A DNA stretch of 64,000 bases, from positions 3,720,001 through 3,784,000 of the forward strand of contig NZ_FNLM01000034.1 of the NCBI RefSeq assembly GCF_900105725.1. Direction: 5' to 3'. The DNA comes from Gordonia westfalica (GTDB taxonomy: Bacteria; Actinomycetota; Actinomycetes; Mycobacteriales; Mycobacteriaceae). The first letter of the stretch is position 1. The number at the start of each line of letters is the position of its first letter. Under the pieces are notes generated by a model. That model searched no databases and was not told the DNA's origin. It was given only the letters and a program-made list of their open reading frames with translations. The translations under genes were made by a program, and so were the position numbers. Below are positions 49,718-57,691 of this stretch, one piece after another.

Positions 49718-51306
49718 GTGCGTTACCCCCGACCGAAGCATTCGATCGCTCTCGCGGCCATCGCCGTGGCGGTCGTCGCGAGCCCGTTCGCGGTGATCGC
49801 GAGCACTTCCGGCCCGCAGGCCGGCGACACCCGGCTCGTGGACAACAAGAAGATCTCCAACACCGAGATCGAGCAGGTGTCGCTGCGCGAACTGCCGGCC
49901 GCCATCCTCGACGTCGCGTCATCGGGCCTCGCCGCCGCAGGCGTCACGCTCCCGGAGATCGACCCCGACGCATTCCCCCTGCCCGACCTGACGGTCCCGC
50001 TGCCGAAGGGGGTCGTGCCGGAAGCGAGCGCGTCGTCGTCGACCCCGAGTACCAGCGAGCCGAGCGCACCGGCACCGACAACCACGAAGACCCCGGACCC
50101 GGCCCCGGCGAGCACCACACCGCCACCGGTCACGACGATGCGGGACGGGCGTGAGGTCGGTGCGGCGGTGACACACATCGTGCGCGAGGACCCCATCAAG
50201 ATGGTCGCCTTCACCTGGGACCGGCCCGTCGACGTCGATCTCAAGCTTCGCGCCAGGCAACCCGACGGGGTCTGGAGCCCGTGGACGGTCCTGGAGCAGA
50301 TCTCGAAGGGCGGTGTGCCGACTGCGGACAAGCCGGCCGGCACCGAACCGGTGTGGGTCGGCGATGCACGTGAGGTTCAGGTCGCGGCCAGCAAGGACGG
50401 ACTCGCGATCCCGGCCGCCGAGACCCAGGGCGGTGACCTGGCCCAGCTGGCGGTCGGTTCGGCGAGCGAGATCGTGACGAAGCTGGCCGAGACCGCCCTC
50501 AACACCCTCAAGGCGACCCTGATCAGTCCGGAAGGTCTGCTGTCACTGGGTTCGTCACTGTTGTCCCCGCTGACCGGCGGACCGCAGGTCGTCGCGCGCC
50601 AGCAGTGGGGCGCCGACGAAGGGATCCGTTGCTCGCAGCCGGTGTACTCACCGCAGCTGAAGGGCGCGATCGTGCACCACACCGCGGGCAGCAACGATTA
50701 CTCGCCGCAGCAGTCGGTCGAGATCGTGCGCGGCATCTACGCCTATCACGCACAGAGCCTGAACTGGTGCGACATCGGCTACAACGTGCTCGTCGACAAG
50801 TACGGCCAGATCTTCGAGGGCGCGTTCGGCGGACTGGACCGCAACGTGGAGGGCACGCACACCGGCGGTTTCAACAAGGACACCGTGGGGCTGTCGTTCA
50901 TCGGCAACCTCGAGGAGGTGCCGCCCACCGCGGCGGCGGTCGCCGCGGCCGGACGCTTCCTGCGCTGGCGACTCGGCAAGGCCGGCCTCAACCCCGCCGG
51001 CACGGCGACGCTGAATTCAGAGGGTTTCGCGGGCACCAAGTTCGCGGCCGGGACACAGTCCAACCTGCCGATGATCTCCGGACACCGCGACTACAACAGC
51101 ACCAGCTGCCCCGGCGTGCACGGGTACGCGGCCCTGGCACAGGTCCGCGCGCTCGCGGGTGGCGCTCCGCCGGCACCGGAGCCCGCACCGGAATCGGCAC
51201 CGGAGGGGACACCGCCCGCCGAGCCGGGAGCACCCGCGCCGGCACCTGGTCCGGCACCCGAACAGGCACCCGCCCCGCACCGGAGGCCGCACCGCCGGCG
51301 CCCTGA
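49718..51306 (+). CDS. Secreted N-acetylmuramoyl-L-alanine amidase, PGRP fold (Rv3811-like), with frameshift near the C-terminus
   Basis: The protein has a signal peptide (SIALAAIAVAVVASPFAVIA), an N-terminal beta-rich region and a C-terminal peptidoglycan-recognition amidase domain (about 288-480). Domain motifs are VARQQWGADEGIRCSQP, LKGAIVHHTAGSNDYSP (zinc His), YGQIFEGAFGGLDRNVEGT and ISGHRDYNSTSCPGVHGYA (second zinc His and Cys). A Pro/Ala/Glu-rich tail follows (GAPPAPEPAPESAP). The frame breaks near 51277, where CCCCGCACC appears to lack one G. Restoring it gives APAPEAAPPAP and a stop at 51304-51306, instead of running 1 kb antisense through the next two genes. The GTG is preceded by GAGGAG. 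It sits where M. tuberculosis has Rv3811. Only the tail is affected, so function is probably kept. Confidence 0.85.
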
Positions 51307-51325
51307 GCCGCACGGACCGGACGGT

Positions 51326-52159
51326 TCAGGAGAACCAGCGCTCGAGGACCTTCGCGACGCCGTCGTCGTTGTTGCCCACGGTGATCTCGTCGGCGGCGTC
51401 GAGCGCGGCCTGGTGGCCGTGGCCCATGGCGACGCCATGGCCCGCCCACGTGAGCATCTCGACGTCGTTGGGCATGTCGCCGAAGGCGATCAACCCGTCG
51501 CCCGGGAGTCCGGTCGCCTCGCAGAGTCGTGCGAGACCCGACGCCTTGTGCGTGCCGGGCACCGACAGTTCGACGAGTCCGTTGTCGGTGGAGAAGGTCA
51601 CCTGCGCGAGGTCGCCGACGAACGGCTGCAACCGCGCCGCCATCACGCCGCTCGGCATATCCGGTTTGCGCACGAGCAACTTCACCGCCGGTTCGCTGAA
51701 CACCTCGTCGTCGCCGACCTCGACATGGTCGGGGTTCAGCCAGGCGTGCTCGTAGCCGGCGCTCGCGACGAACGGGGCCGTCGCCGCGTCGTGCGCGGAC
51801 CGTCCGGCGCGTTCGGCGGCGATGCCGCATCCCGGGATCTGTTGGTAGGCAATCTCTCCCAGCTTCACGAGGGCGTCGGGTTCGAGGTTCGCCGACCACA
51901 GCACCCGATCGTGCTCGGCGTCGTAGATGATGGCGCCGTTGGCGCACACCGCGTACCGGACGAACGCGTCGGTCCCGGCGAACTGGTCGGTGATCTCGGC
52001 GATCCACCGGGGCGGGCGGCCGGTCGCCAGCACGAACTCCACCCCGGCCGCGCGGGCCGCCGACAGCACGGACACGGTGCGCGACGAGACCCGGTTCTCG
52101 TCGTCGATGAGTGTTCCGTCCACGTCGCTGGCGATGAGGGTGGGTGGACCGAATGTCAT
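51326..52159 (-). CDS. HAD-superfamily hydrolase, Cof type (Rv3813c homologue)
   Basis: The 277-residue protein has the four HAD motifs: nucleophile Asp in LIASDVDGTLIDDENRV, VEFVLATGRPPRWI (motif II), a lysine in SVPGTHKASGLARLCE (motif III), and FGDMPNDVEMLTWAGHGVAM (motif IV). The large inserted cap of about 120 residues places it with the Cof/type IIB phosphatases that act on sugar phosphates or flavin mononucleotide. Its ATG overlaps the stop of the upstream acyltransferase by 4 nt. It converges with the amidase, whose stop is 19 nt from its own. The substrate is unknown. Synteny matches Rv3813c next to Rv3814c-Rv3816c acyltransferases. Confidence 0.9.
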   Translation of the reverse strand: MTFGPPTLIASDVDGTLIDDENRVSSRTVSVLSAARAAGVEFVLATGRPPRWIAEITDQFAGTDAFVRYAVCANGAIIYDAEHDRVLWSANLEPDALVKLGEIAYQQIPGCGIAAERAGRSAHDAATAPFVASAGYEHAWLNPDHVEVGDDEVFSEPAVKLLVRKPDMPSGVMAARLQPFVGDLAQVTFSTDNGLVELSVPGTHKASGLARLCEATGLPGDGLIAFGDMPNDVEMLTWAGHGVAMGHGHQAALDAADEITVGNNDDGVAKVLERWFS

Positions 52160-52986
52160 CTGTTTCCTCTGTCTCGGGATTCTTCTGCGGCCTTGCGGGC
52201 GCGGGCTTCGGCTTTGCGGAGTGCTTCGTCGGCTTCGATGACCGCGGCCTCCGGCGGCGTCGGGGCCGAACCGCCGAGCCGGGACGGCACCCAGAACTCA
52301 CCCGCCGGGTGCGGTCCGTAGGCGTCCTGGACCTCGAGGAGCATGGAGTTCATCGCGTCGCGGAGTCGCAGCGTTTCGCGTTCGGGCTTCTCGGCAGCGT
52401 CGACCGTGAACGGCAACCCGTACCGGATGTGCACCGGAAGCCTGCTGCGACCCATGTTCCGCGTGCCGCCCCCGGCCCCGCGCGTACCGCTCTTCGTCCA
52501 CTGGCGGTGGGCGCCCCACACGATCGCCGGGACGATCGGGACCCCGGCCTCGGCGGCCATCCGCACCGCGCCGCTCTTGAACTCCTTGAGCTCGAAGCTG
52601 CGGCTGATCGTGGCCTCGGGATACACCGCGACGATGTGGCCGTCACGAAGGCGTCCGAGCGCCGCGCGGTAGGCCTCCGCCCCGCGGGATCGGTCCACCG
52701 CGACGGTCTTCGTGTGGTTGACCAGGAATCGCATGATCGCGACGTCCATGACCTCGGACTTGATGAGGAACCTCGTGCGCCGGCCCGCGCGCTGGACGCC
52801 CAGCGCGGCGGGGATGAAGTCGACATAGCCGGTGTGGTTGACGCACAGCACCGCACCGCCGGTCTCCGGGATGTTCTGGACCCCGGTGAAATGCAGGTCG
52901 AGGCCCTGGGCGCGGACGAGCGTGTTCGCGATGATCTCCAGGGTCCGGTATACCGGCTCCCGTTCTCGACGCGCCCCACTGCTCAT
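52156..52986 (-). CDS. 1-acyl-sn-glycerol-3-phosphate acyltransferase family protein, first copy
   Basis: The 276-residue PlsC-type protein transfers acyl groups to lysophospholipid or related acceptors. Motif I is GGAVLCVNHTGYVDFIPAAL (NHxxxxD, with Thr-Gly-Tyr-Val between), motif II region TVAVDRSRGAEAYRAAL, motif III HIVAVYPEATISRSFELKEF (EATIS) and VPIVPAIVWGAHRQW. The C-terminus is charged and helical (EADEALRKAEARARKAAEES). No membrane helix is strong, so it is probably peripheral. It overlaps the HAD gene by 4 nt and is 16 nt downstream of its paralogue. M. tuberculosis has three such genes here (Rv3814c-Rv3816c); this window has two. Confidence 0.88.
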   Translation of the reverse strand: MSSGARREREPVYRTLEIIANTLVRAQGLDLHFTGVQNIPETGGAVLCVNHTGYVDFIPAALGVQRAGRRTRFLIKSEVMDVAIMRFLVNHTKTVAVDRSRGAEAYRAALGRLRDGHIVAVYPEATISRSFELKEFKSGAVRMAAEAGVPIVPAIVWGAHRQWTKSGTRGAGGGTRNMGRSRLPVHIRYGLPFTVDAAEKPERETLRLRDAMNSMLLEVQDAYGPHPAGEFWVPSRLGGSAPTPPEAAVIEADEALRKAEARARKAAEESRDRGNR

Positions 52987-53002
52987 GGGTCAAGGTTAAC
53001 GG

Positions 53003-53761
53003 TCAGGGGTTGTCGCGCTCAGCGCGCTTGGCAGCGCGCTCGGCCTGCTCCTCGGCGTCCATGCGGTTGGCCTCCTCGAGCGTCGGCGCCGATCCGCCGA
53101 GTCTCGCGGGCACCCAGAACTCGCCCTTGGGGTGTTCGCCGTAGGCGTCCTGCAGTTCGATCAGCTTGGCGCTCATGACCTCGTGCAGCTTCGCGGTGAG
53201 TGCGTCGGGGTCCCCGGTCGGTTCGAGCGCTTCGCAGACCCCGATCGAGATCGGGTAGCCGGTGCGGCCGAGCTTCTTCGGATGTCCCTTCGTCCACACG
53301 CGCTGAGCACCCCAGATCACGGTCGGGATGATCGGCGCACCGGACTCGATGGCCATCCGCGCCGCGCCCGACTTGAACGCCTTGATCTCGAAGCTGCGGC
53401 TGATCGTCGCCTCCGGGTAGACGCCGACGAGTTCGCCTCGCTTGAGGTAGTCCACCGCCGCCCGGTAACTGTCGGCGCCGGCGGCGCGGTCGACCGGAAT
53501 GTGCTTGAGCGAGCGCATGATCGGACCGGAGATCTTGTTGTCGAAGACCTCCTTCTTCGCCATGAACCGCACCTTGCGGCGTCCCTGGAGGTGAGCGGGG
53601 ATACCGGCGTAGGTGAAGTCGAGATAGCCGGTGTGGTTGATCGCGACGACGCCCGGCCCCTCGGCCGGGACGTGCTCGACCCCCGACACCTTGAACTTCA
53701 GACCTTCGGCCAGCCACAGCAGGCGGGCGGCGGTGATCACGGTGTCGTAGACGGGTTCCAT
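53003..53761 (-). CDS. 1-acyl-sn-glycerol-3-phosphate acyltransferase family protein, second copy
   Basis: This 252-residue paralogue of the gene at 52156-52986 carries the same core: GPGVVAINHTGYLDFTYAGI (motif I), HIPVDRAAGADSYRAAVDYL, ELVGVYPEATISRSFEIKAF and APIIPTVIWGAQRVW. The C-terminal end of both paralogues reads GEFWVPxRLGGSAPT. The ATG at 53761 starts MEPVYDTVITAARLLWL; the upstream in-frame extension runs antisense into the TetR gene and is not used. A weak ribosome-binding site precedes it. It is 35 bp downstream of the TetR gene on the same strand, so the regulator may belong to the same transcript. Confidence 0.87.
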   Translation of the reverse strand: MEPVYDTVITAARLLWLAEGLKFKVSGVEHVPAEGPGVVAINHTGYLDFTYAGIPAHLQGRRKVRFMAKKEVFDNKISGPIMRSLKHIPVDRAAGADSYRAAVDYLKRGELVGVYPEATISRSFEIKAFKSGAARMAIESGAPIIPTVIWGAQRVWTKGHPKKLGRTGYPISIGVCEALEPTGDPDALTAKLHEVMSAKLIELQDAYGEHPKGEFWVPARLGGSAPTLEEANRMDAEEQAERAAKRAERDNP

Positions 53762-53796
53762 GCCGGAAAGCTTAACCAGTGACAGGACGCGGCAGG

Positions 53797-54411
53797 TCAG
53801 GCGTCGGCGGCACCGATGCGGGTGACGGCGAACACCAGGTCGACGGCGGCGTCGGAGAGTTGTTCGGGCGTCAGCGCCAACCGGCCGTCGATGTGGTCGA
53901 GGTAGAGGGCCACGAGGGCGCCGGTCAGCGCGGAGGAGATCACCGCGACACGCTCGGGGGCGAGCGAGCTCTCGTCGGCGACCATACCCAGGACGGCTTC
54001 GACGAATCCGGGAACTGTGGCCGCACGATGAGCACGGAGGACGTCGTCGGCGAGCGGTTCGCGCAGCAGGATCCGGGCCCGGCCGGGGTTGTCCTGGAAG
54101 AATTCGCGGAAGACCTCGAGCATCGCGCGCACGCTCCCGCGGAGGTCGGCGGGCCGGTCGAGGCCGGCGATCCGGGCGAGGAGTTGTTCGGTGACGCGGT
54201 CGTACACCGCGGTGACCAGCTGCTCGGTGGAGGAGAAACTCTCGTAGAAGTAGCGCGGACTCAGGTTGGCCTCGCGCACGACCGCCCGCATCGTCACCGC
54301 GCCGGTGCCGCCGTTGCCCAACAGGGTCTCGGCGACGGCGAGCATCTGCTCGCGCCGGTCGATCGAGCGGTCCTCGAGCGTCTGCCCGCGCCACAGCTTC
54401 CCCGAACTCAT
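53797..54411 (-). CDS. TetR-family transcriptional regulator
   Basis: The 204-residue regulator has an N-terminal HTH (REQMLAVAETLLGNGGTGAV, then TMRAVVREANLSPRYFYESF) and a helical ligand domain. The ATG at 54411 (MSSGKLWRGQTLEDRSI) is chosen because the frame upstream crosses the operator and the divergent gene. Its divergent neighbour is the NTF2-like gene starting at 54482, with a 24-bp palindrome at 54463-54486 between them. It is followed by the two acyltransferase genes on the same strand. Ligand unknown; autoregulation through the palindrome is likely. Confidence 0.9.
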   Translation of the reverse strand: MSSGKLWRGQTLEDRSIDRREQMLAVAETLLGNGGTGAVTMRAVVREANLSPRYFYESFSSTEQLVTAVYDRVTEQLLARIAGLDRPADLRGSVRAMLEVFREFFQDNPGRARILLREPLADDVLRAHRAATVPGFVEAVLGMVADESSLAPERVAVISSALTGALVALYLDHIDGRLALTPEQLSDAAVDLVFAVTRIGAADA

Positions 54412-54445
54412 CTGAACATCGTCGCATCCCGCGGTCGGGCCGCCA

Positions 54446-54486
54446 TTGACATCGCCCGATTCAACATGAATCATGCGATTCATGTT
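54446..54486 (+). promoter_or_regulatory. Promoter and 24-bp TetR operator of the NTF2-like gene
   Basis: TTGACA (54446-54451) and AATCAT (54469-54474) are 17 bp apart, and an ATG follows 7 nt later at 54482. The palindrome has perfect 10-bp arms AACATGAATC (54463-54472) and GATTCATGTT (54477-54486) around ATGC. It covers the -10 element and the start codon, so binding would block the promoter. Confidence 0.7.
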
Positions 54487-55225
54487 CGATGAACAAGCCT
54501 TCCAGGAAGCCCTAGCCCGTCCGCGCCTCGCCAAGCCCGCGCCCGACTACCTAGACGCCAATCGCGGCGTGGAGATCCGGGCCATCCCGGAGGACGAGTT
54601 GCAGCGGTCGACCATCGAGTGGTTCGACGCCTTCGACAAGAAACTCGTCCACCTGAGCGACGTCCACAACACCGATCTCAGCTGGATCATGACGTGGGCC
54701 AAGAAGTACTGGTGGAGCTTCCTCGTCCGCGACATGAGCGTGAACGACGAGCTCTACGCACCCGACCTGCGCTACACCGACGTCACGACGTTCGGCCGCA
54801 CGGTCGTCGGGATCGACGACTTCGTGACCTACAACTTCGCCTTCTTCGACGCCATCCCCGACTGGCGCTACGACCCGCTGCCCGACCAGGTCTACGTCGA
54901 CGTCCAGCCGGACGGCACCGTGCGCACGGTCATCCGCTACATCGGCAGCGGCCACTTCAGCGGCGCGCTGCGGATGTATCCGTACGACGAGTCGGCGCCG
55001 ACCATCTACGGCGACGGCCGGTTCATCCAGGCACCGGCGGTGGACCGGTACCACTTCAACGCCGGCGGCCTGATGGAGGAGGGCGAGACGCTCTACGACT
55101 TCATCGACGCCGTCCAGCGCGCCGGCATCATGCCCCGCGACGACAGCAAGCTCGTCCGGGGTCTGTTCGCGGCGTCGAAGCTGCCGATCCTGGCCCGCGC
55201 CGCCCTGAAGCGGCTCGGGCGGTAG
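54482..55225 (+). CDS. NTF2-like (SnoaL-type) domain protein
   Basis: The 247-residue protein shows an NTF2-like cone fold after a 60-residue N-terminal helical part. Characteristic segments are DMSVNDELYAPDLRYTDVTT, FGRTVVGIDDFVTYNFAFFD, DWRYDPLPDQVYVDVQPDG and VIRYIGSGHFSGALRMYPYD. NTF2-like proteins include ketosteroid isomerase and polyketide cyclases; catalytic residues cannot be assigned here. The ATG at 54482 is preferred over 54473 because it fits a leaderless start 7 nt after the -10 element. The gene is divergent from the TetR gene and shares its operator. About 140 nt separate it from the MBL-Rieske gene. Function is unknown. Confidence 0.7.
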   Translation: MFDEQAFQEALARPRLAKPAPDYLDANRGVEIRAIPEDELQRSTIEWFDAFDKKLVHLSDVHNTDLSWIMTWAKKYWWSFLVRDMSVNDELYAPDLRYTDVTTFGRTVVGIDDFVTYNFAFFDAIPDWRYDPLPDQVYVDVQPDGTVRTVIRYIGSGHFSGALRMYPYDESAPTIYGDGRFIQAPAVDRYHFNAGGLMEEGETLYDFIDAVQRAGIMPRDDSKLVRGLFAASKLPILARAALKRLGR

Positions 55226-55364
55226 GGGTCCGCGGCGGTGAGACCCGTCACGTGGGCACCTCGTCGGGACTCATGGCCCACGCGACCGGAAAGGGCGGGT
55301 CGATACCCTGGAGGCCTGTAGTGCTCGCCGCGGCAGCCCCGCGCACACCAGGAAAGGCCCCTAC

Positions 55365-56966
55365 GTGCAGATCACCAGCATCGGTCATGCCGGTTTCCAC
55401 ATCCAGACCACCGCCGGATCGATCCTCTGCGACCCGTGGGTCAACCCGACCTACTTCGCCTCGTGGGTGCCGTTCCCCGACAACTCCGACCTCGACTGGA
55501 AGACGCTCGGCGACTGCGACTACCTCTACGTCTCGCATCTGCACCGCGACCACTTCGACGAGCGCAACCTGCGGGAGAACGTCAACAAGGACGCGACCGT
55601 CCTGCTCCCGGACTACCCGGTGCCGGACCTGCGTCGTGAACTGGAGAAGCTCGGCTTCACCAAGTTCGTCGAGACCACCGACTCGGTGAAGACGACGGTG
55701 ACGAACGACAAGGGTTCGCTCGACGTCATGATCATCGCGCTGCGCGCCCCGGCCGACGGGCCGATCGGCGACAGCGGCCTGGTCGTCTCCGACGGTGAGA
55801 CGGTCTGCTTCAACATGAACGACGCCCGGCCGATCGACCTCGACGTCATCGACGAGGCCTTCGGTCACGTCGACGTCCACCTGCTGCAGTACTCGGGCGC
55901 CATCTGGTACCCGATGGTCTACGACATCCCGCGGAAGTCCAAGGCCAACTTCGCATCCCAGAAGCGTCAGCGCGGCATGGACCGTGCGCGGTCGTACATC
56001 GAGCAGGTCGGTGCGACCTGGGTCGTGCCGTCGGCCGGCCCGCCGATGTTCCTCGACGAGGAGTTGTTCTACCTCAACGACTTCGGCTCGGCGGAGACCG
56101 CGGACCACACGTCGATCTTCCCGGACCAGGAGACCTTCCTGGAGCAGATGCGCATCCACGGCACCGACGACGGCGAGAAGCACCGCGGCCTGATGATGGT
56201 GTCGGGTTCGGTGGCGGAGTTCAGCGGTTCGACGCTGAACGAGGTGACCCACCCCTACGCACCGGCCGACGTCTTCGGCGAGAACAAGCGCGCCTACCTC
56301 GAACGCATGAAGGAGAAGTTCGCGCCGGTCATCGCCGCGGACAAGGCCACCTGGGCGCCGGCGGAGGGCGAGCCGCTGATCGGCTCGCTGCGCGAGCTCT
56401 TCGAGCCGATCATGGCCCAGTCGGATCTCATCTGCGACGGCATCGGCTACCCGGTCGGACTGGTGATGACGCCGGGCGGCGGTCCCGCGAACGAGGCCAC
56501 CGAGACCGTGGTGCTCGACTTCCCCAACCGCATCGTGCGCGAGCCGAAAGAGGGAGAGGGCAAGTACCGCTACGGCTTCCGCATCGCCACCGAACTCGTG
56601 CGCACCGTTCTCCGCGACAACGAGCCGGACTGGGTGAACACCATCTTCCTGTCCACCCGCTTCACCACGTGGCGCATCGGCGGGTACAACGAGTTCCTCT
56701 ACACCTTCTTCAAGTGCCTGACCGACGAGCGCATCGCCTACGCCGACGGCTGGTTCGCCGAGGCGCACGACGACTCGGCATCGATCACCAAAGACGGGTG
56801 GGAGATCCAGCGCCGCTGCCCGCACCTGAAGGCCGACCTCGGCAAGTTCGGTGTCATCGACGGAGAGAAGCTCACCTGCAACCTCCACGGATGGCAGTGG
56901 GACCTGACGTCGGGCCGCTGCCTGACCTCGAAGGGCCACGACCTGCGCGCGAGCAAGCTCGACTGA
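55365..56966 (+). CDS. Metallo-beta-lactamase fold protein with C-terminal Rieske domain (Rv3818-like)
   Basis: The 533-residue protein has two parts. The N-terminal two-thirds is a metallo-beta-lactamase fold like that of CMP-N-acetylneuraminate hydroxylase: ITSIGHAGFHIQTTAGSILC, LYVSHLHRDHFDERNLREN (HxHxDH), and VHLLQYSGAIWYPMVYDIP. The last 90 residues carry a Rieske [2Fe-2S] centre: RRCPHLKADLGKFG and LTCNLHGWQWDLTSGRC supply the Cys-Pro-His and Cys-x2-His pairs. The GTG at 55365 has AGGAAAGG upstream. M. tuberculosis Rv3818 is the same size and has the same Rieske tail. Most characterised family members carry the Rieske domain at the N-terminus. A hydroxylase on a sugar or lipid is plausible; the substrate is unknown. 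It is followed closely by a TetR gene. Confidence 0.88.
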   Translation: MQITSIGHAGFHIQTTAGSILCDPWVNPTYFASWVPFPDNSDLDWKTLGDCDYLYVSHLHRDHFDERNLRENVNKDATVLLPDYPVPDLRRELEKLGFTKFVETTDSVKTTVTNDKGSLDVMIIALRAPADGPIGDSGLVVSDGETVCFNMNDARPIDLDVIDEAFGHVDVHLLQYSGAIWYPMVYDIPRKSKANFASQKRQRGMDRARSYIEQVGATWVVPSAGPPMFLDEELFYLNDFGSAETADHTSIFPDQETFLEQMRIHGTDDGEKHRGLMMVSGSVAEFSGSTLNEVTHPYAPADVFGENKRAYLERMKEKFAPVIAADKATWAPAEGEPLIGSLRELFEPIMAQSDLICDGIGYPVGLVMTPGGGPANEATETVVLDFPNRIVREPKEGEGKYRYGFRIATELVRTVLRDNEPDWVNTIFLSTRFTTWRIGGYNEFLYTFFKCLTDERIAYADGWFAEAHDDSASITKDGWEIQRRCPHLKADLGKFGVIDGEKLTCNLHGWQWDLTSGRCLTSKGHDLRASKLD

Positions 56967-56976
56967 CGGTGGGTCG

Positions 56977-57594
56977 ATGACGGCGTCCGAACGGACCTAC
57001 GGCGGGCGTCCGGTGAGCGATCGCGCTGCCGAACGCCGGCGGCGGTTCCTCGACGCCGCCCTCGAGGAGTTCACCGATCCCGGATACGCCGGTTCGTCGG
57101 TGACCTCCATCTGCCGGGCCGCCGGACTCTCCCGTCGGCAGTTCTACGAGGAGTTCAGCGAGCGCGAGGACCTCATCATCGCGCTGTACGACGAGATCCA
57201 GCACGCGGCCCGCGACGCCGTCGCAGAAGCCCTGGCGGGCACCACTTCCCATGATCTGCGGGATCTGGCGACGGCAGCGATGAGTGCCTACATGACCTCG
57301 GTCGGCACCGATCCGCGTCGTGCGGAGGTCTCGTTCGTCCAGATCGTTGGCGTCAGCTCACGCGTCGAACAACACCGCCTCGACGGCCGTGAGGAGTGGG
57401 TCGAGTTCTTCGTGGCGGCGATGGCCGACTTCGCCGGTCGGCCGGCGAGCGAACGGCAGCGCCACCTCGCGATCGCCTACGTCGGCGCACTCACCGGACT
57501 CGTCCATCGCTGGAGTGTGTCGCCGGATCCGGCACCGCTCCACGACATCGTCTCCGTCCTCTCCGACATCCTCCTGTCGTTCGCCGAGCTCTAG
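56977..57594 (+). CDS. TetR-family transcriptional regulator
   Basis: The 205-residue regulator has an N-terminal HTH (RRRFLDAALEEFTDPGYAGS and CRAAGLSRRQFYEEFSERED) and a TetR C-terminal helical domain. It is 10 nt downstream of the MBL-Rieske gene and in the same direction, so it is probably co-transcribed. A 7-bp inverted repeat (GTGAGAC-N6-GTCTCAC) lies about 60 bp after its stop, at the promoter of the downstream lipase gene, and is a likely operator. The regulator could therefore control both the lipase and itself. Ligand unknown. Confidence 0.9.
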   Translation: MTASERTYGGRPVSDRAAERRRRFLDAALEEFTDPGYAGSSVTSICRAAGLSRRQFYEEFSEREDLIIALYDEIQHAARDAVAEALAGTTSHDLRDLATAAMSAYMTSVGTDPRRAEVSFVQIVGVSSRVEQHRLDGREEWVEFFVAAMADFAGRPASERQRHLAIAYVGALTGLVHRWSVSPDPAPLHDIVSVLSDILLSFAEL

Positions 57595-57615
57595 CCGGGT
57601 TCCGGCGGGCGACGA

Positions 57616-57673
57616 TTGTGCCCTGCCAACCATCCGTGTATGTTCACCGAAGTGTGAGACACAGGCGTCTCAC
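57616..57673 (+). promoter_or_regulatory. Promoter and operator of the secreted lipase gene
   Basis: TTGTGC (57616-57621) and TATGTT (57639-57644) are 17 bp apart. GTGAGAC (57654-57660) and GTCTCAC (57667-57673) form a perfect 7-bp inverted repeat from about +3 to +22, a repressor position. The upstream TetR protein is the likely ligand. Confidence 0.6.
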
Positions 57674-57691
57674 TATTCCGAGGGGGTCGAC

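Noticed and set aside
51307..52321. Extension of the amidase frame across the HAD and acyltransferase genes
   Set aside because: The sequence is antisense to two genes with intact catalytic motifs and becomes low-complexity past 51277. A one-base frameshift with a stop at 51306 explains it better.
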